From NCBI GenBank assembly GCA_964291635.2, contig OZ219900.1, forward strand, positions 8,970 to 72,969: a stretch of DNA of 64,000 nt, in the 5' to 3' direction. Shown here one piece after another: positions 10,562-19,353 of the stretch. The notes beneath the pieces were generated by a model. That model saw only the letters and a program-made list of their open reading frames with translations. It was not told the DNA's origin and did not search any database. The stretch's first letter is position 1, and the number at the start of each line of letters is the position of its first letter. The position numbers and the translations under genes were made by a program. This stretch comes from JAPPHA01 sp964291635. Its GTDB lineage: Bacteria > Pseudomonadota > Alphaproteobacteria > Rhodobacterales > Rhodobacteraceae.

Positions 10562-12316
10562 TCAGCTCTTCGAATCCGGTGCCGCAACGCGGACGGTGAC
10601 AATGTCCGATTCGTGATAACGCTGATGTCGAACCGACGCGGAAAGCCAGCGCAGAAGCCGCAACGAAATCTCGCTCTCGGCGGGCGAGTCGCCCGGATCA
10701 TCGCCGATAGCCATGAGGCGATCCTGGATGTTGCCGTCCCCCGCAGCAACGGTGAACTCGAGAACGGCCGTATCGCCTTCCTGGTGGGCGGAAATGCGCA
10801 GCTGCCGTCGTTTGCGTCCCTCTCCGGCGTCCTCCCCGTCCTGGAAAAGCGACAGAAGCGTCTCTTCGCAGGCCGCGTTGAGCCGCTCGGACATCTCCAC
10901 TCTCCACCCGCTCCGGGTCGCAAAGGCCGCGAGAAACTCCCTGATTTCCGGCAGGATGGAGAAATCGAAATCCGCCTTGAAGTGGCTCCGGCGCGATCTT
11001 GTCATTTCCACGAAAAGCGTCATCAAAATGGCCACGACTCCGCCCGACGTTACGCCGTTCTGCAGGAGACCGCCGGCAAATCCCGTGACCTGTTCGGGAA
11101 ATACCATGTTGTTCTGAAAGCCGACGCCGACCCAGAACGACAGCCCGACAATCACGTTTTTCCGGTTGTCGACCCCATCCTGAATGGCGACTCTCATCCC
11201 GACCGTGAAAAGCATCGCGAGCAGCACGCCGAGATATCCTGCGACCACCGGTCCGGGAATCGCGAGTACGACGGCCAGAACCTTCGGAAAGAAGGCCATG
11301 GCGATGAAAATCATGCCGGCCGCGATGCCGACGCTACGTGCCGCAACCCCCGTGAGGTCGGCCACTGACGCACCCACCGTTGTGGCTGCGTTCGGAACCG
11401 TTCCGGCAAAACCGGAAAGCAGGTTTCCCAGGCCATCGACCGTGATCGCTCCCTGGACAGCGCGAAAATCCACCGCCCGCTTCCTGCGCCACGAGACGTG
11501 CTGGATGGCGACGGCGCCGCTGATCGTTCGGATGGAAGCTATCGCGCCCACGAGCAGGAATGCCGGCAGAAGTGCCCAGAAAGCCGGTCCGAACTCGAGA
11601 TCGAATCCCGCCCATTCGCCCGCCGGAAACCCGATCCACGGCGCATCGAGCACGCGGTTCACGTCGTACAGGCCGAACGTGGCGGCAACGACCGAGCCGA
11701 CGACGACACCCACTATCGATGCCCAAAGGCGGAGCGCGCCCGTGGCCTTCAGCGCGATCCCGGCGATGACGAGCACTGTCGAGAGAGCGCACAACGGCGG
11801 CACCACCGCCGGGGTCCCTGGCGGCACCGCAGAAAGCAGATCGAACACGGCCGGCATTACCGTGACCGGGATCAGCATGAGTACGGTGCCCGAAACCGTA
11901 GGCGTCAGCAGCCGCTGAAACAGCGAGAGCCGGGCGGCCAGCACGATGGGTACGAACGAGGAGACGACGACCAGTGTTGCCAACAACTCCGGACCCCCTT
12001 CCCGGACGGCAGAGATGCAAACCGCGATGAAGGAACCGGTCGCTCCCATGATGATCACATAGCCCGATCCGATCCTCCCGATCCGGAATGCCTGTAGCAT
12101 CGTCGTCGCACCACAGACTGCAACTGTCGCGAACACGGCCCAGGAAAGATAGCTCTCGCCCGCACCGCCTGCGCGCATCACGATCGTCGGGACCAGTATG
12201 ATGCCGGCGATGGTAAGCACGGCTATTTGCAAGCCGAGACCGAATGACAGGGCAGGTGCCGGCGTTTCGTCAGGCTGGTAGCGGATCCCGGGGCCGCTGG
12301 CCGCAACGGTGCTCAC
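10562..12316 (-). CDS. NCS2 (xanthine/uracil) permease fused to a histidine-kinase-like ATPase domain
   Basis: The first ~425 residues are a polytopic NCS2/SLC23 transporter. Hydrophobic segments alternate with family-typical stretches such as GLGNLLSGFAGTVPNAA and TGFAGGLLQNGVTSGG. NCS2 proteins move purine or pyrimidine bases across the inner membrane with protons or sodium. NCS2 permeases are usually ~430-460 residues; this one has 584. The extra ~150 C-terminal residues contain SERLNAACEETLLSLF, which has the E..N...E spacing of the N-box of GHKL ATPases of the RsbW/anti-sigma type. Beta-strand-like segments (QLRISAHQEGDTAVLEFTV) follow. Start chosen at GTG 12316 because GGAG lies 7 nt upstream; a GTG at 12331 is also in frame. 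The gene stands alone. Whether the tail binds ATP or only a ligand cannot be told from sequence. Confidence 0.85.
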   Translation of the reverse strand: MSTVAASGPGIRYQPDETPAPALSFGLGLQIAVLTIAGIILVPTIVMRAGGAGESYLSWAVFATVAVCGATTMLQAFRIGRIGSGYVIIMGATGSFIAVCISAVREGGPELLATLVVVSSFVPIVLAARLSLFQRLLTPTVSGTVLMLIPVTVMPAVFDLLSAVPPGTPAVVPPLCALSTVLVIAGIALKATGALRLWASIVGVVVGSVVAATFGLYDVNRVLDAPWIGFPAGEWAGFDLEFGPAFWALLPAFLLVGAIASIRTISGAVAIQHVSWRRKRAVDFRAVQGAITVDGLGNLLSGFAGTVPNAATTVGASVADLTGVAARSVGIAAGMIFIAMAFFPKVLAVVLAIPGPVVAGYLGVLLAMLFTVGMRVAIQDGVDNRKNVIVGLSFWVGVGFQNNMVFPEQVTGFAGGLLQNGVTSGGVVAILMTLFVEMTRSRRSHFKADFDFSILPEIREFLAAFATRSGWRVEMSERLNAACEETLLSLFQDGEDAGEGRKRRQLRISAHQEGDTAVLEFTVAAGDGNIQDRLMAIGDDPGDSPAESEISLRLLRWLSASVRHQRYHESDIVTVRVAAPDSKS

Positions 12317-12970
12317 GGAGTATCTCCGCACAAAATGTCCATCTGAATTCCGTAACTCCTACGACACCGCGTGGATCATCCTCGGCGTAACGGACATTGC
12401 GGTCCCGCAAAACTGCCTCATCCGATTCCGTCATGCAACCATGTGCCGTCGGGATCCTGATTTCGACGGTTGTTTTGCGGTTTGCACGACATTTGATACC
12501 GGCGGGTACTTCTGGCTCGACCGGATTTCGGCCCCATGTCGACCGGGCGCAGCATTGTCGCCGGTTGAGTGCCGTTGCCACGGATCCGGATCTTGCCGGC
12601 CTGCCAGTCGCTGTCGTCGAGCCGTATGGCGATTTCACATTTTGGACATTCCGTTGAGGCTTCTGCATGGCATGGCGGAATTTGCCGATGCACGGGCAAG
12701 ATTTCCTCGACGTCCCGATTGTCCTCACCGGGATCGGGATTCCTTGAAACCTGGAAAATTCCGTGCCGGTCGAAAATATCAATCTTTTCCAGTCGTCTCT
12801 TGCGGAAAGCACGAAGCGAGGACCAGGTCTGGCCGTGCCTCATTCCGAAAAGCCGTCGCCAACGACATCGATTGAAGGTATACGGATCAGCAAATCCGAG
12901 GATAATACGGACCAGGTTCAGCGACGCCGTCCGGCGTTCGATCCTGGATCGTCAACGAGGGACCGGTACC
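12317..12970. other. Non-coding region between divergent permease and BKACE genes
   Basis: About 650 bases separate the two divergently transcribed genes and must contain both promoters. No convincing ORF, repeat or sigma-70 promoter stands out by eye. Confidence 0.5.
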
Positions 12971-13903
12971 ATGCCCCGTCAACGCCGCACCGTCATAACC
13001 TGTGCCATAACCGGTGCGATTCACACGCCGACGATGTCGGACGCCTTGCCATTGACCTATGATGACATTGCGACGCATGCGATCGGGGCCGCCGAAGCCG
13101 GCGCGTCGATATTGCATCTCCACGCAAGGAATCCCCGGGATGGGTCTCCGTCAGTCGATCCGGACGATTTCACTCCATTCCTGCAACGCATCAAGCAAGC
13201 CAGCGACTCGGTCGTGAATATTTCGACGGGCGGGTCACTTTCTCTGTCGATCAAGGACCGGATCAAGCCGGCAAGACAGTTTGAACCCGAAATGTGCTCG
13301 CTGAACATGGGTAGTTTCAACTTTGCCTTTCATCAACTGGCCGGGCGTTACGAGACCTGGAAGTACGACTGGGAAAAAGCCTACGTTGAGGGATCGGAAG
13401 CAAATATCTTTCGAAACACCTTTCGCGACATACGCGAGGCTGCCGAAGCGCTTGCCCCGCTCGGGATCAAGTTTGAACATGAATGCTACGACGTCGGCCA
13501 TCTCTACAATTTGAAGTTCTGCATGGATTCCGGGCTATTCCATCCGCCAGTGTTCATCCAGTTCATCTTCGGGATCCTCGGAGGAATCGGAGCCGAAATC
13601 GACAATCTCGTTTTCATGAAACGGACGGCGGACCGCCTGTTTGGCGACTCCTATCGCTGGTCGGTGCTCGGGGCGGGAGGCGCTCAGATGCCTTTGGCAA
13701 CCACTGCCAGCCAAATGGGAGGTCATGTTCGGGTCGGACTGGAAGACAGCCTGTATATTGCCCGGGGCAAGCTGGCAAAGAGCAACGCCGAGCAGGTTGC
13801 CAAGATCCGCAGAATCGTCGAGGACCTTGGCTGCCAACCGGCGACCCCGGACGAAGCAAGGGAAATCCTTGGACTGAAAGGGGGCGACCGGGTCGCATTC
13901 TGA
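12971..13903 (+). CDS. Beta-keto acid cleavage enzyme (BKACE, DUF849)
   Basis: 310 residues, the usual BKACE length. The N-terminus VITCAITGAIHTPT and the HLHARNP motif (His49, His51) carry the expected zinc-binding histidines of this TIM-barrel family. Also present are EHECYD and the family-typical GGIGAEIDNLVFM and WSVLGAGGAQM. BKACE enzymes condense a beta-keto acid with acetyl-CoA to give acetoacetate and a new acyl-CoA; the founding member acts on 3-keto-5-aminohexanoate. The substrate here cannot be read from sequence. The ATG at 12971 is preceded by GAGGGA about 10 nt upstream; a longer in-frame extension back to 12569 has no family similarity. Downstream lies a perfect hairpin shared with the convergent kinase gene. 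Confidence 0.9.
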   Translation: MPRQRRTVITCAITGAIHTPTMSDALPLTYDDIATHAIGAAEAGASILHLHARNPRDGSPSVDPDDFTPFLQRIKQASDSVVNISTGGSLSLSIKDRIKPARQFEPEMCSLNMGSFNFAFHQLAGRYETWKYDWEKAYVEGSEANIFRNTFRDIREAAEALAPLGIKFEHECYDVGHLYNLKFCMDSGLFHPPVFIQFIFGILGGIGAEIDNLVFMKRTADRLFGDSYRWSVLGAGGAQMPLATTASQMGGHVRVGLEDSLYIARGKLAKSNAEQVAKIRRIVEDLGCQPATPDEAREILGLKGGDRVAF

Positions 13904-13977
13904 GAACGCCGGGCTGCGCATTGTTTGCAGCTCGTTCCGATCGCGAACAGCCGTTCCAGGACGTTTCGCAAAGGTGA

Positions 13978-14017
13978 TCGATTCCGTCATCCGCCAATGA
14001 AAAACTGACGGAATCGA
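13978..14017. terminator. Bidirectional hairpin between convergent genes
   Basis: A perfect 12-bp inverted repeat (TCGATTCCGTCA at 13978-13989, TGACGGAATCGA at 14006-14017) encloses a 16-nt loop. It lies between the stop codons of the BKACE gene and the convergent kinase gene. No long T-run follows on either side, so it may stabilise or terminate both transcripts. Confidence 0.6.
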
Positions 14018-14075
14018 AGCTGACTTCGCGGTGTGCGCGGCCGTTACTGCATGCGCTCGTCATCGTGTGACCGCC

Positions 14076-15137
14076 TCACGATCGATCAAGTCCTGCGACG
14101 GCCAATTTGGCCAAAACCGGAATCGCTTTCGACAACTCGAAGGCCTTTTCGGGATTGGATGCGTTTCCTCGAATGGCCCGGCTCCGGACACCGGCAAGGA
14201 TTGCCGCCAGCCGAAACAGGCTGAAGATCGTGTGAAAGGTCCAGTCCGCAGGAAAGCCCATGGCCATCCGGGAGCAGTATTGCTCCACGATCTCTTCTTC
14301 CTCCGGAATCCCGGCCGATCTCCGGTCGACCCCTGCCAATCCGCGCATGAAGAACCCCTCGTTCGGAAGGCGTTGTTGGGCACACAGGTTCGCCAGGTCG
14401 GAAACCGGGTGACCAAGTGTCGACAATTCCCAGTCGAGAACCGCAGTGACTTCGGGACGACCTGCGTGGAAGATCACATTGTCGATGCGGAAATCGCCGT
14501 GAACAATGCTGGCCAATCCGTCGTCCGACGGGACATTTTCCTCCAACCACGGAATGACCTGGTCCAGCATAGGCTCCGGCGCCTCCTCGGCCTTCCGGTA
14601 CAGCGAAATCCACAAGGCTGCCTGGCGCTCGATGTACCCTCGCGGCCTGCCGAAGTCGGACAGTCCGACTGAATCGGGGTCGACGGAATGGAGCCTCGCC
14701 AGGGTCCGAACCATGTCGGAATAGACCTGGCTGCGTTCCACGGCGGGAAGTTCAGGGAGCGCCGGGTTCCAGAAAACCCGGCCCTCTACATGCCTCATCA
14801 CGAAAAACTGCCGACCGAGCGGATTGTCCTCCCCGCTCAGAAAGACGGTCTCCGGAACAGCGACGTCACCAGCGGAAAGCGCACGCAAGACCCTGAACTC
14901 GCGGTCAACGCGATGCGCGGAACGGACGAGCTTTCCGGGCGGTCTTGCCCGCAAGACGAACGAACCCCCGGAACCGGAGATCAGGTAAGTCGGATTCGAC
15001 TGGCCATCCGGGAACTTCCGGCTTCCCGTATATGTGCCCAGCCCGGTGACGCGGGCTTCCAGGTACGGGCCGATTTCCGGTGGCAGCGTGTGCTCGACCT
15101 GATGCTCTCCCGTGGCGTCCGAGGGTTGTCGAATCAT
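14076..15137 (-). CDS. APH-family acyl-CoA phosphotransferase (ACAD10/11 N-terminal-like, LvaA-like)
   Basis: 353 residues of the aminoglycoside-phosphotransferase fold. The Brenner motif HGDFRIDN is at residues 213-220, followed by the metal-binding LDWELSTLGHP. The sequence resembles the kinase half of ACAD10/ACAD11 and the bacterial LvaA group, including NPTYLISG near residue 50 and HRVDREFRVLRAL. In the levulinate pathway LvaA phosphorylates a 4-hydroxyacyl-CoA and an acyl-CoA-dehydrogenase-like enzyme removes the phosphate. An acyl-CoA dehydrogenase of matching type lies 4 kb away at 19354, so both halves of such a system are in the window (inference). The actual substrate is unknown. 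The gene converges with the BKACE gene. Confidence 0.85.
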   Translation of the reverse strand: MIRQPSDATGEHQVEHTLPPEIGPYLEARVTGLGTYTGSRKFPDGQSNPTYLISGSGGSFVLRARPPGKLVRSAHRVDREFRVLRALSAGDVAVPETVFLSGEDNPLGRQFFVMRHVEGRVFWNPALPELPAVERSQVYSDMVRTLARLHSVDPDSVGLSDFGRPRGYIERQAALWISLYRKAEEAPEPMLDQVIPWLEENVPSDDGLASIVHGDFRIDNVIFHAGRPEVTAVLDWELSTLGHPVSDLANLCAQQRLPNEGFFMRGLAGVDRRSAGIPEEEEIVEQYCSRMAMGFPADWTFHTIFSLFRLAAILAGVRSRAIRGNASNPEKAFELSKAIPVLAKLAVAGLDRS

Positions 15138-15301
15138 TGCATCATCGCGGGGATTCGGGATTCGTCAACGCGATTTCGGGATCACGCGCGGGTACTTCAG
15201 GCACAAGGCTCAGACCTGAACCCGAAACGAATTTGCCCGTCGGGTGCCGCTCCGATCCTGACGTTGCCAATGAGCATGATGTTCCGCCGCGCGTCCGCCT
15301 G

Positions 15302-16453
15302 TCAGGAAAGCGCGGCCTGTACCAAACGGTGAAAGTGGTGAATCGCGTGTTCACCGCGCCCGCTTCGAGCCGAATCCACGATGATCGGTCCCTGCGAATA
15401 TCCCCTTGACTTGAGCCCGCGCTGAACGCTTTCGCACAAGCTGATGTCTTCGGGAACAAGCACATCGGCCGTGTACCGGGCCCGGTCTTCATCAAACGCG
15501 TCCGACACCGACATCGAGTGTCCTTCGAATGACGTCGTCTCCAACCCGGTCGGACGAATTGCCGATATGTTGATTTCTTCGGAGCCCGGAAGAACATTGA
15601 ATGTCGTATTCGGCCAAAGATACCAGAAAGCCGAATGGTTCACCCCGGTTTCCAGATTGACGGAATACGCAGAATTGTCAGGCCTGATGTCAACACCGAT
15701 CTGGCGCGACCAAAGCGGGAACGTGTCCTGCTGATAGGAATCCATGCAAATGATGTCGGCAAATGCCGGGTGGGCGTGGTCGCAATGGTAGCATTCGACG
15801 TAATTGTCGACGACGACCTTCCAGCCCGCGTCGATGTGGGTCTCGCCCAACCCGTTGGTTCGGGGCACCGTAGCCCGGTCAATGAACGGCAATCTCTTTC
15901 GAACGTCATCTTCAAGACCTCCCGCCAATTCGGACAGGGGTCGAGCGCCGGGATCAAGATTGACGAACACCGAGTTCAGGAACAGTTCAAGGCGGATTTC
16001 GCTCAGCGCGTGGTTTTTCCTGTCGAAACCGGGACGCATGTGCGCCCTCGGAGCCCCCCGTAGGCGCCCGTCGGTTTCGAACGCCCAGGCGTGATACGGG
16101 CAAATTATGACACGTTTGACGTTGCCGGAACCATCCGGCAACAATTCGTGCGCCCGATGCTGGCAGACATTGTAGAATGCCCGGAGCCGCTTGTCGCCGG
16201 AGCGAATGACAAAGACATGCTGATCGCAGATTTGGAGCGTAAGGTAGTCGCCGACATTCGGGAACAAGCTCTCGTGCGCGACATACTGCCAAGTCTTGTA
16301 GAAGATCCTTTCTTTTTCGAGTTCGTAAACCGCCGGATCGGTATAGAGATATGATGGCAGGGTGAATGAATCCTCCGGGATCTCGTTGAGGGGTTTTGGA
16401 TAATCCACCAGGCTTGAACGCTGGCCTGTCTCCGTTTCGAAAACCGTGTCCAT
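15302..16453 (-). CDS. Rieske non-heme iron oxygenase, alpha subunit (glycine betaine/carnitine type)
   Basis: 383 residues from the chosen start. The Rieske centre ligands CQH and CPYH are at Cys97/His99 and Cys118/His121. The catalytic domain has DNYVECYHCDHAHPAF, giving the bridging residue and the two iron-binding histidines. NYxECYHC is typical of the GbcA/CntA/stachydrine demethylase group, which oxidise quaternary or N-methyl amines using electrons from a separate reductase. No reductase gene is in the window. Start: the ATG at 16453 begins MDTVFETETG with a weak GGTGGG upstream; an ATG at 16501 would add 16 unconserved residues. The substrate is not determined. Confidence 0.88.
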   Translation of the reverse strand: MDTVFETETGQRSSLVDYPKPLNEIPEDSFTLPSYLYTDPAVYELEKERIFYKTWQYVAHESLFPNVGDYLTLQICDQHVFVIRSGDKRLRAFYNVCQHRAHELLPDGSGNVKRVIICPYHAWAFETDGRLRGAPRAHMRPGFDRKNHALSEIRLELFLNSVFVNLDPGARPLSELAGGLEDDVRKRLPFIDRATVPRTNGLGETHIDAGWKVVVDNYVECYHCDHAHPAFADIICMDSYQQDTFPLWSRQIGVDIRPDNSAYSVNLETGVNHSAFWYLWPNTTFNVLPGSEEINISAIRPTGLETTSFEGHSMSVSDAFDEDRARYTADVLVPEDISLCESVQRGLKSRGYSQGPIIVDSARSGRGEHAIHHFHRLVQAALS

Positions 16454-16926
16454 TTCTTGCCCACCACCACGTTCAGTGCCATGAGTATTTGACCGTCGCA
16501 TTCCGGTTCAACACCCATGGTGACGTCATTGTCGTACCGTTTTGACGGGGATGAATGGACCCGAAAGATTGTCCGCTTATCCCCGAATTGTATCTCGCCC
16601 CTTGATCGAACCGAACGCGAAATGTCGAACTGTTCGCTCACGTTCCATTTACCGGCATCATGCTATCACACGCGACTGTCCCGACAAAGCCATTCTGCAC
16701 TTTGCTTGCGGCCTGGCGAAATATCTCGAACTCATTTCGCGTCGGTTTGATTTTCTGATCACGAATTGCCTCAGCACAGCCCGTATGGCGACGACTCCGT
16801 GCCGAGGCGCCGTGGTGGTTCAATAGGGGCAAGGTGCCGGCGACCGCGTTTTTCGGAGTTCCCAACCGTTCCGATTTCCGGAACCACTTGAAAGAAATGG
16901 CCGATCAGAGCAATGAATACACGAGT
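16454..16926. other. Intergenic region upstream of the Rieske gene
   Basis: About 470 bases between two minus-strand genes, holding the Rieske gene's upstream region. No credible ORF, hairpin or repeat was recognised. Confidence 0.5.
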
Positions 16927-17475
16927 CTAACGGCTTGCCTGAACTACCGCGCGCACCTGTTTCATTGCGATGAACATTCGTGAGTGGTTGCTCATGAAGG
17001 TCGTAAATCCGAAGCTCCTGTACCATTCCTTGCGCCGGGCAAGTTCCGCCACACCACCGTCTGAAATCACATCGAGAATGATCGCGTGGCACCGGGCCGC
17101 GTCAGCAATCACACATGCCTTTTCGAAAACATGGTGCATGAGGATACCGCCGAAACCTCTGCCCTGCGCATCCTTGTCGACTGCGACCTGCCCCAAGAAC
17201 AAAACAGGGATTTCCCCATGGTTGGGCGTTCCCTGAGGTCGCCGTTTGAGTTCGTCCACGTTCAACATGCCAAGGTTAATGGCATGATAGCCCAGGATTC
17301 GCGGGTTTCCCTCTTCGACGACGACATAGACGCGGGTCATGTCGTCTTTCTGCTGCTTCCTGGCGCTCAGCTTGAGATAGTTGTTCAGACGGTCGGTACT
17401 GCATTCGAAATCGGCACGGTCGTGCCGTTTCGGGTCGAAGTGTTCAATCCTGTAGGCTGGATACTCACTCGGCAT
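16927..17475 (-). CDS. GNAT-family toxin (TacT-like N-acetyltransferase)
   Basis: 182 residues. Features of TacT/AtaT-type toxins are present: FECSTDRLNNYLKLSARKQQ near the N-terminus, a central GYHAINLGM strand, the acetyl-CoA loop VAVDKDAQGRGFGGILM, and a C-terminal YRSFGF. Such toxins acetylate the amino acid on charged tRNA and block translation. The start at 17475 overlaps the antitoxin stop by 11 nt (ATGCCGAGTGA), which favours it over the longer reading from 17511. It forms an operon with the DUF1778 antitoxin upstream and looks intact. Confidence 0.85.
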   Translation of the reverse strand: MPSEYPAYRIEHFDPKRHDRADFECSTDRLNNYLKLSARKQQKDDMTRVYVVVEEGNPRILGYHAINLGMLNVDELKRRPQGTPNHGEIPVLFLGQVAVDKDAQGRGFGGILMHHVFEKACVIADAARCHAIILDVISDGGVAELARRKEWYRSFGFTTFMSNHSRMFIAMKQVRAVVQASR

Positions 17476-17773
17476 GAACCACACGCGCGCTGTAGTTTCG
17501 GGCAGCTTCAAGAGCGCGCTGGGTTGGGGCGGGCGGGGCGTCGAGGGCGTTAGCGAAAATCTCGGCGTCCTCGGGTTTCAGTGTGTGCCGGGACTGCAGG
17601 TCGAGCACACGCGTTGCCTCGCGCTCGATCGCGGCACGAAGGAACGTAGACTTGTCCACGGCCAGAGCAAGCGCTGCACGCTCGATCAGGCCCGCCAGTC
17701 GATCATCGTGGCGTACCTGGGTTGTCCTCGTCTGCGGATTTGGGCTGCTCGATGCAGCATTGAAGTTCAACAT
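17465..17773 (-). CDS. DUF1778 (TacA-like) antitoxin
   Basis: 102 residues: an N-terminal ribbon-helix-helix DNA-binding segment (DDRLAGLIERAALALAVDKSTFLRAAIEREATRV) followed by a C-terminal toxin-neutralising tail (KPEDAEIFANALDAPPAP). The fit to TacA/AtaR antitoxins is good. The ATG at 17773 has AAGGAG 6 nt upstream. It is translationally coupled to the GNAT toxin by an 11-nt overlap. A palindromic upstream region is a likely site for autoregulation by the TacA-TacT complex. Confidence 0.85.
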   Translation of the reverse strand: MLNFNAASSSPNPQTRTTQVRHDDRLAGLIERAALALAVDKSTFLRAAIEREATRVLDLQSRHTLKPEDAEIFANALDAPPAPTQRALEAARNYSARVVHAE

Positions 17774-17790
17774 GCCCGTCTCCTTGTATG

Positions 17791-17824
17791 ATCATATCAT
17801 GTATTGCGATTTGCACTACATGTA
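17791..17824 (-). promoter_or_regulatory. Candidate promoter/operator of tacAT
   Basis: Inverted hexamers CATGTA (17798-17803) and TACATG (17817-17822) flank 13 bases. TACATGTA at 17817-17824 is itself palindromic. On the minus strand TATGAT (17791-17796) could be the -10 box. The location just upstream of the antitoxin fits an autoregulatory operator. This is inferred from pattern only. Confidence 0.35.
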
Positions 17825-18222
17825 AAGTCTGAATTGATGGCATCAGGTCGTCGTCTCCATCGCTTTGCGCCAAGGTACGGCGAGACACAGATCAGCTTAA
17901 CCAGGCGCTTGGACTTGTGCATCGAACGGATGGTATAACGCGACAGACAGGATGACAGACCAAGGTTCGGGGACCGGTTAGGTTGCCAACAACGAAGGAA
18001 AAATGCGTAACCTGACCGGAATTTTCTTAAGCCAAGGTGGATTTTTGCTGCGGACTGTCGTGTTCATTAGTCATCTCTGCTGCCCCTTTTTCTTTGCCGG
18101 GAAATTGAACGACCAACCAGCAAACCCGGCCACGAGGTCGCGCAGAAGCGACGGTCATCACGGCGTGGCGGAAACTCGACTCAGCGCAATCGGAATATCA
18201 ATTTGGGTGTGAACGACATGTG
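17825..18222. other. Intergenic region between tacAT and mazEF
   Basis: About 400 bases between divergent toxin-antitoxin pairs. I see no gene or clear structure in it before the tandem repeat that starts at 18223. Confidence 0.5.
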
Positions 18223-18267
18223 TTTCATGTAACGGGGTTTCATGTAACGGGGTTTCATGTAACGGGA
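18223..18267. repeat. Three tandem 15-bp repeats upstream of mazE
   Basis: The unit TTTCATGTAACGGGG occurs at 18223-18237, 18238-18252 and 18253-18267; the last copy ends in A. It lies directly before the AAGGAG ribosome-binding site of the antitoxin gene. It could be an operator array or a replication-slippage product. Confidence 0.85.
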
Positions 18268-18279
18268 AGGAGAAAAGCA

Positions 18280-18507
18280 CTGACAGGCATTCCGAAGCAT
18301 TCCGAGGCACCAATAGGCAAGGTCTGCCGACATCGTGACCGGCTGTTTCGGGACGGCCTGTGTCCATCGCAGATCTGGGTGCCGGATACCCGCGCGCCGA
18401 ATTTCGCGGAAGAGGTCCGCCGGCAATCGCGCGCCGTCGCCGCAGGACGACACGCCGATACCGACAAGGCATTTGTTGTTGCCACAAGCGAATTCGAGAA
18501 CGGGTGA
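18280..18507 (+). CDS. mazE: MazE-family antitoxin (DUF3018 type), apparent CTG start
   Basis: About 75 residues. The core GKVCRHRDRLFRDGLCPSQI followed by WVPDTRAPNFAEEVRRQS is diagnostic of the DUF3018/MazE-like antitoxin family. Its members begin a short distance before the RKHRDRLR motif, as here. No ATG, GTG or TTG is suitably placed: the nearest in-frame one is GTG at 18220, upstream of the tandem repeats and with a poor ribosome site. CTG at 18280 has AAGGAG 7 nt upstream, so a CTG start (or an ATG-to-CTG mutation) is inferred. The stop overlaps the GTG start of mazF by 4 nt (GTGA). The antitoxin should bind and silence MazF and repress the operon. Confidence 0.75.
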   Translation: MTGIPKHSEAPIGKVCRHRDRLFRDGLCPSQIWVPDTRAPNFAEEVRRQSRAVAAGRHADTDKAFVVATSEFENG

Positions 18508-18830
18508 AGCGTGGCAAGACCTGGGTCGCAGCAGGCGGCAGCTACACGGGAAATCCCAGGCCCGTTGTCATTGTTCAGGACGACCGGGTCGAAGAGACGA
18601 ATTCCGTCACCGTTTGCGCGATCACCGGCGATTCGACCGAAGCTCCGCTGCTTCGCATCGCGGTTTCTGCCAACCCGGACAATGGCCTTGTCGGCGACAG
18701 CCATGTCATGATCGACAAGATTTCGACCATCCGCCGTGAATGCCTGAACAGGCGGATCGGAAACTTTTCAGCCATGGATATGAGGCGGATTGACTGGGCC
18801 ATTCTCGTGATCCTTGGCATTGCTGGGTAG
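18504..18830 (+). CDS. mazF: MazF/PemK-family endoribonuclease toxin
   Basis: 108 residues from the GTG at 18504. Family features: KRGKTWVAAGG at the N-terminus, NPRPVVIVQDD (the conserved RPVVIVQ strand), VTVCAITGDSTEAPLLRI, and a C-terminal DKISTIRRECLNRRIGNF. MazF proteins cut mRNA at short sequence motifs. The start overlaps the antitoxin stop, giving the usual antitoxin-first operon. No frameshift is visible, so the toxin looks functional. Confidence 0.85.
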   Translation: MKRGKTWVAAGGSYTGNPRPVVIVQDDRVEETNSVTVCAITGDSTEAPLLRIAVSANPDNGLVGDSHVMIDKISTIRRECLNRRIGNFSAMDMRRIDWAILVILGIAG

Positions 18831-19353
18831 GCGGATACGGCCAGCGATGAAACAAACCCGGCGGAGGGAGTTGGAATTCCACCGATCTTCACAGGTTACG
18901 GCAACCGTCGTTTTGGTCGGAGGCACGTGAATCGTGGCGGAGCGAGAGATCCGGTAAACGCTGTAAAAGTGCCCGAGAACAGCGTAGCATCCGGCACGCA
19001 GTGAAGCCAGGATATCTCCGTCCCTCCTGATCGAGTCACGGTCGGTCCAAATGACGGGGCGACGCCGTGTTTTGCCTGTCTAAGGCTGGTGCCGGATGTC
19101 CGTGCAAACCAACGCCAAAGCAACGGTTCCTCAAGGAGGAGGTGAATCCGGGTGCGGACCGGCAGTTCCCCTGGGATCGCTCCGAACGCGCGCTTCCCGA
19201 TTTTTCCGACATGAAACGAAGCGAATTTCGCCGTACCGCTTGTCGCACTATTCACGATATCCGATGGAAAATCGGCATCGCTCCACTTGATCCGGGCGAT
19301 GAAGCGTGGCTTGATCGTACCGGAAGAGGAAGCCAGACGAACGAGGCATCGGC
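18831..19353. other. Intergenic region before the acyl-CoA dehydrogenase gene
   Basis: About 520 bases after mazF. No recognisable gene, repeat or RNA was found; it should contain the promoter of the dehydrogenase gene. Confidence 0.5.
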
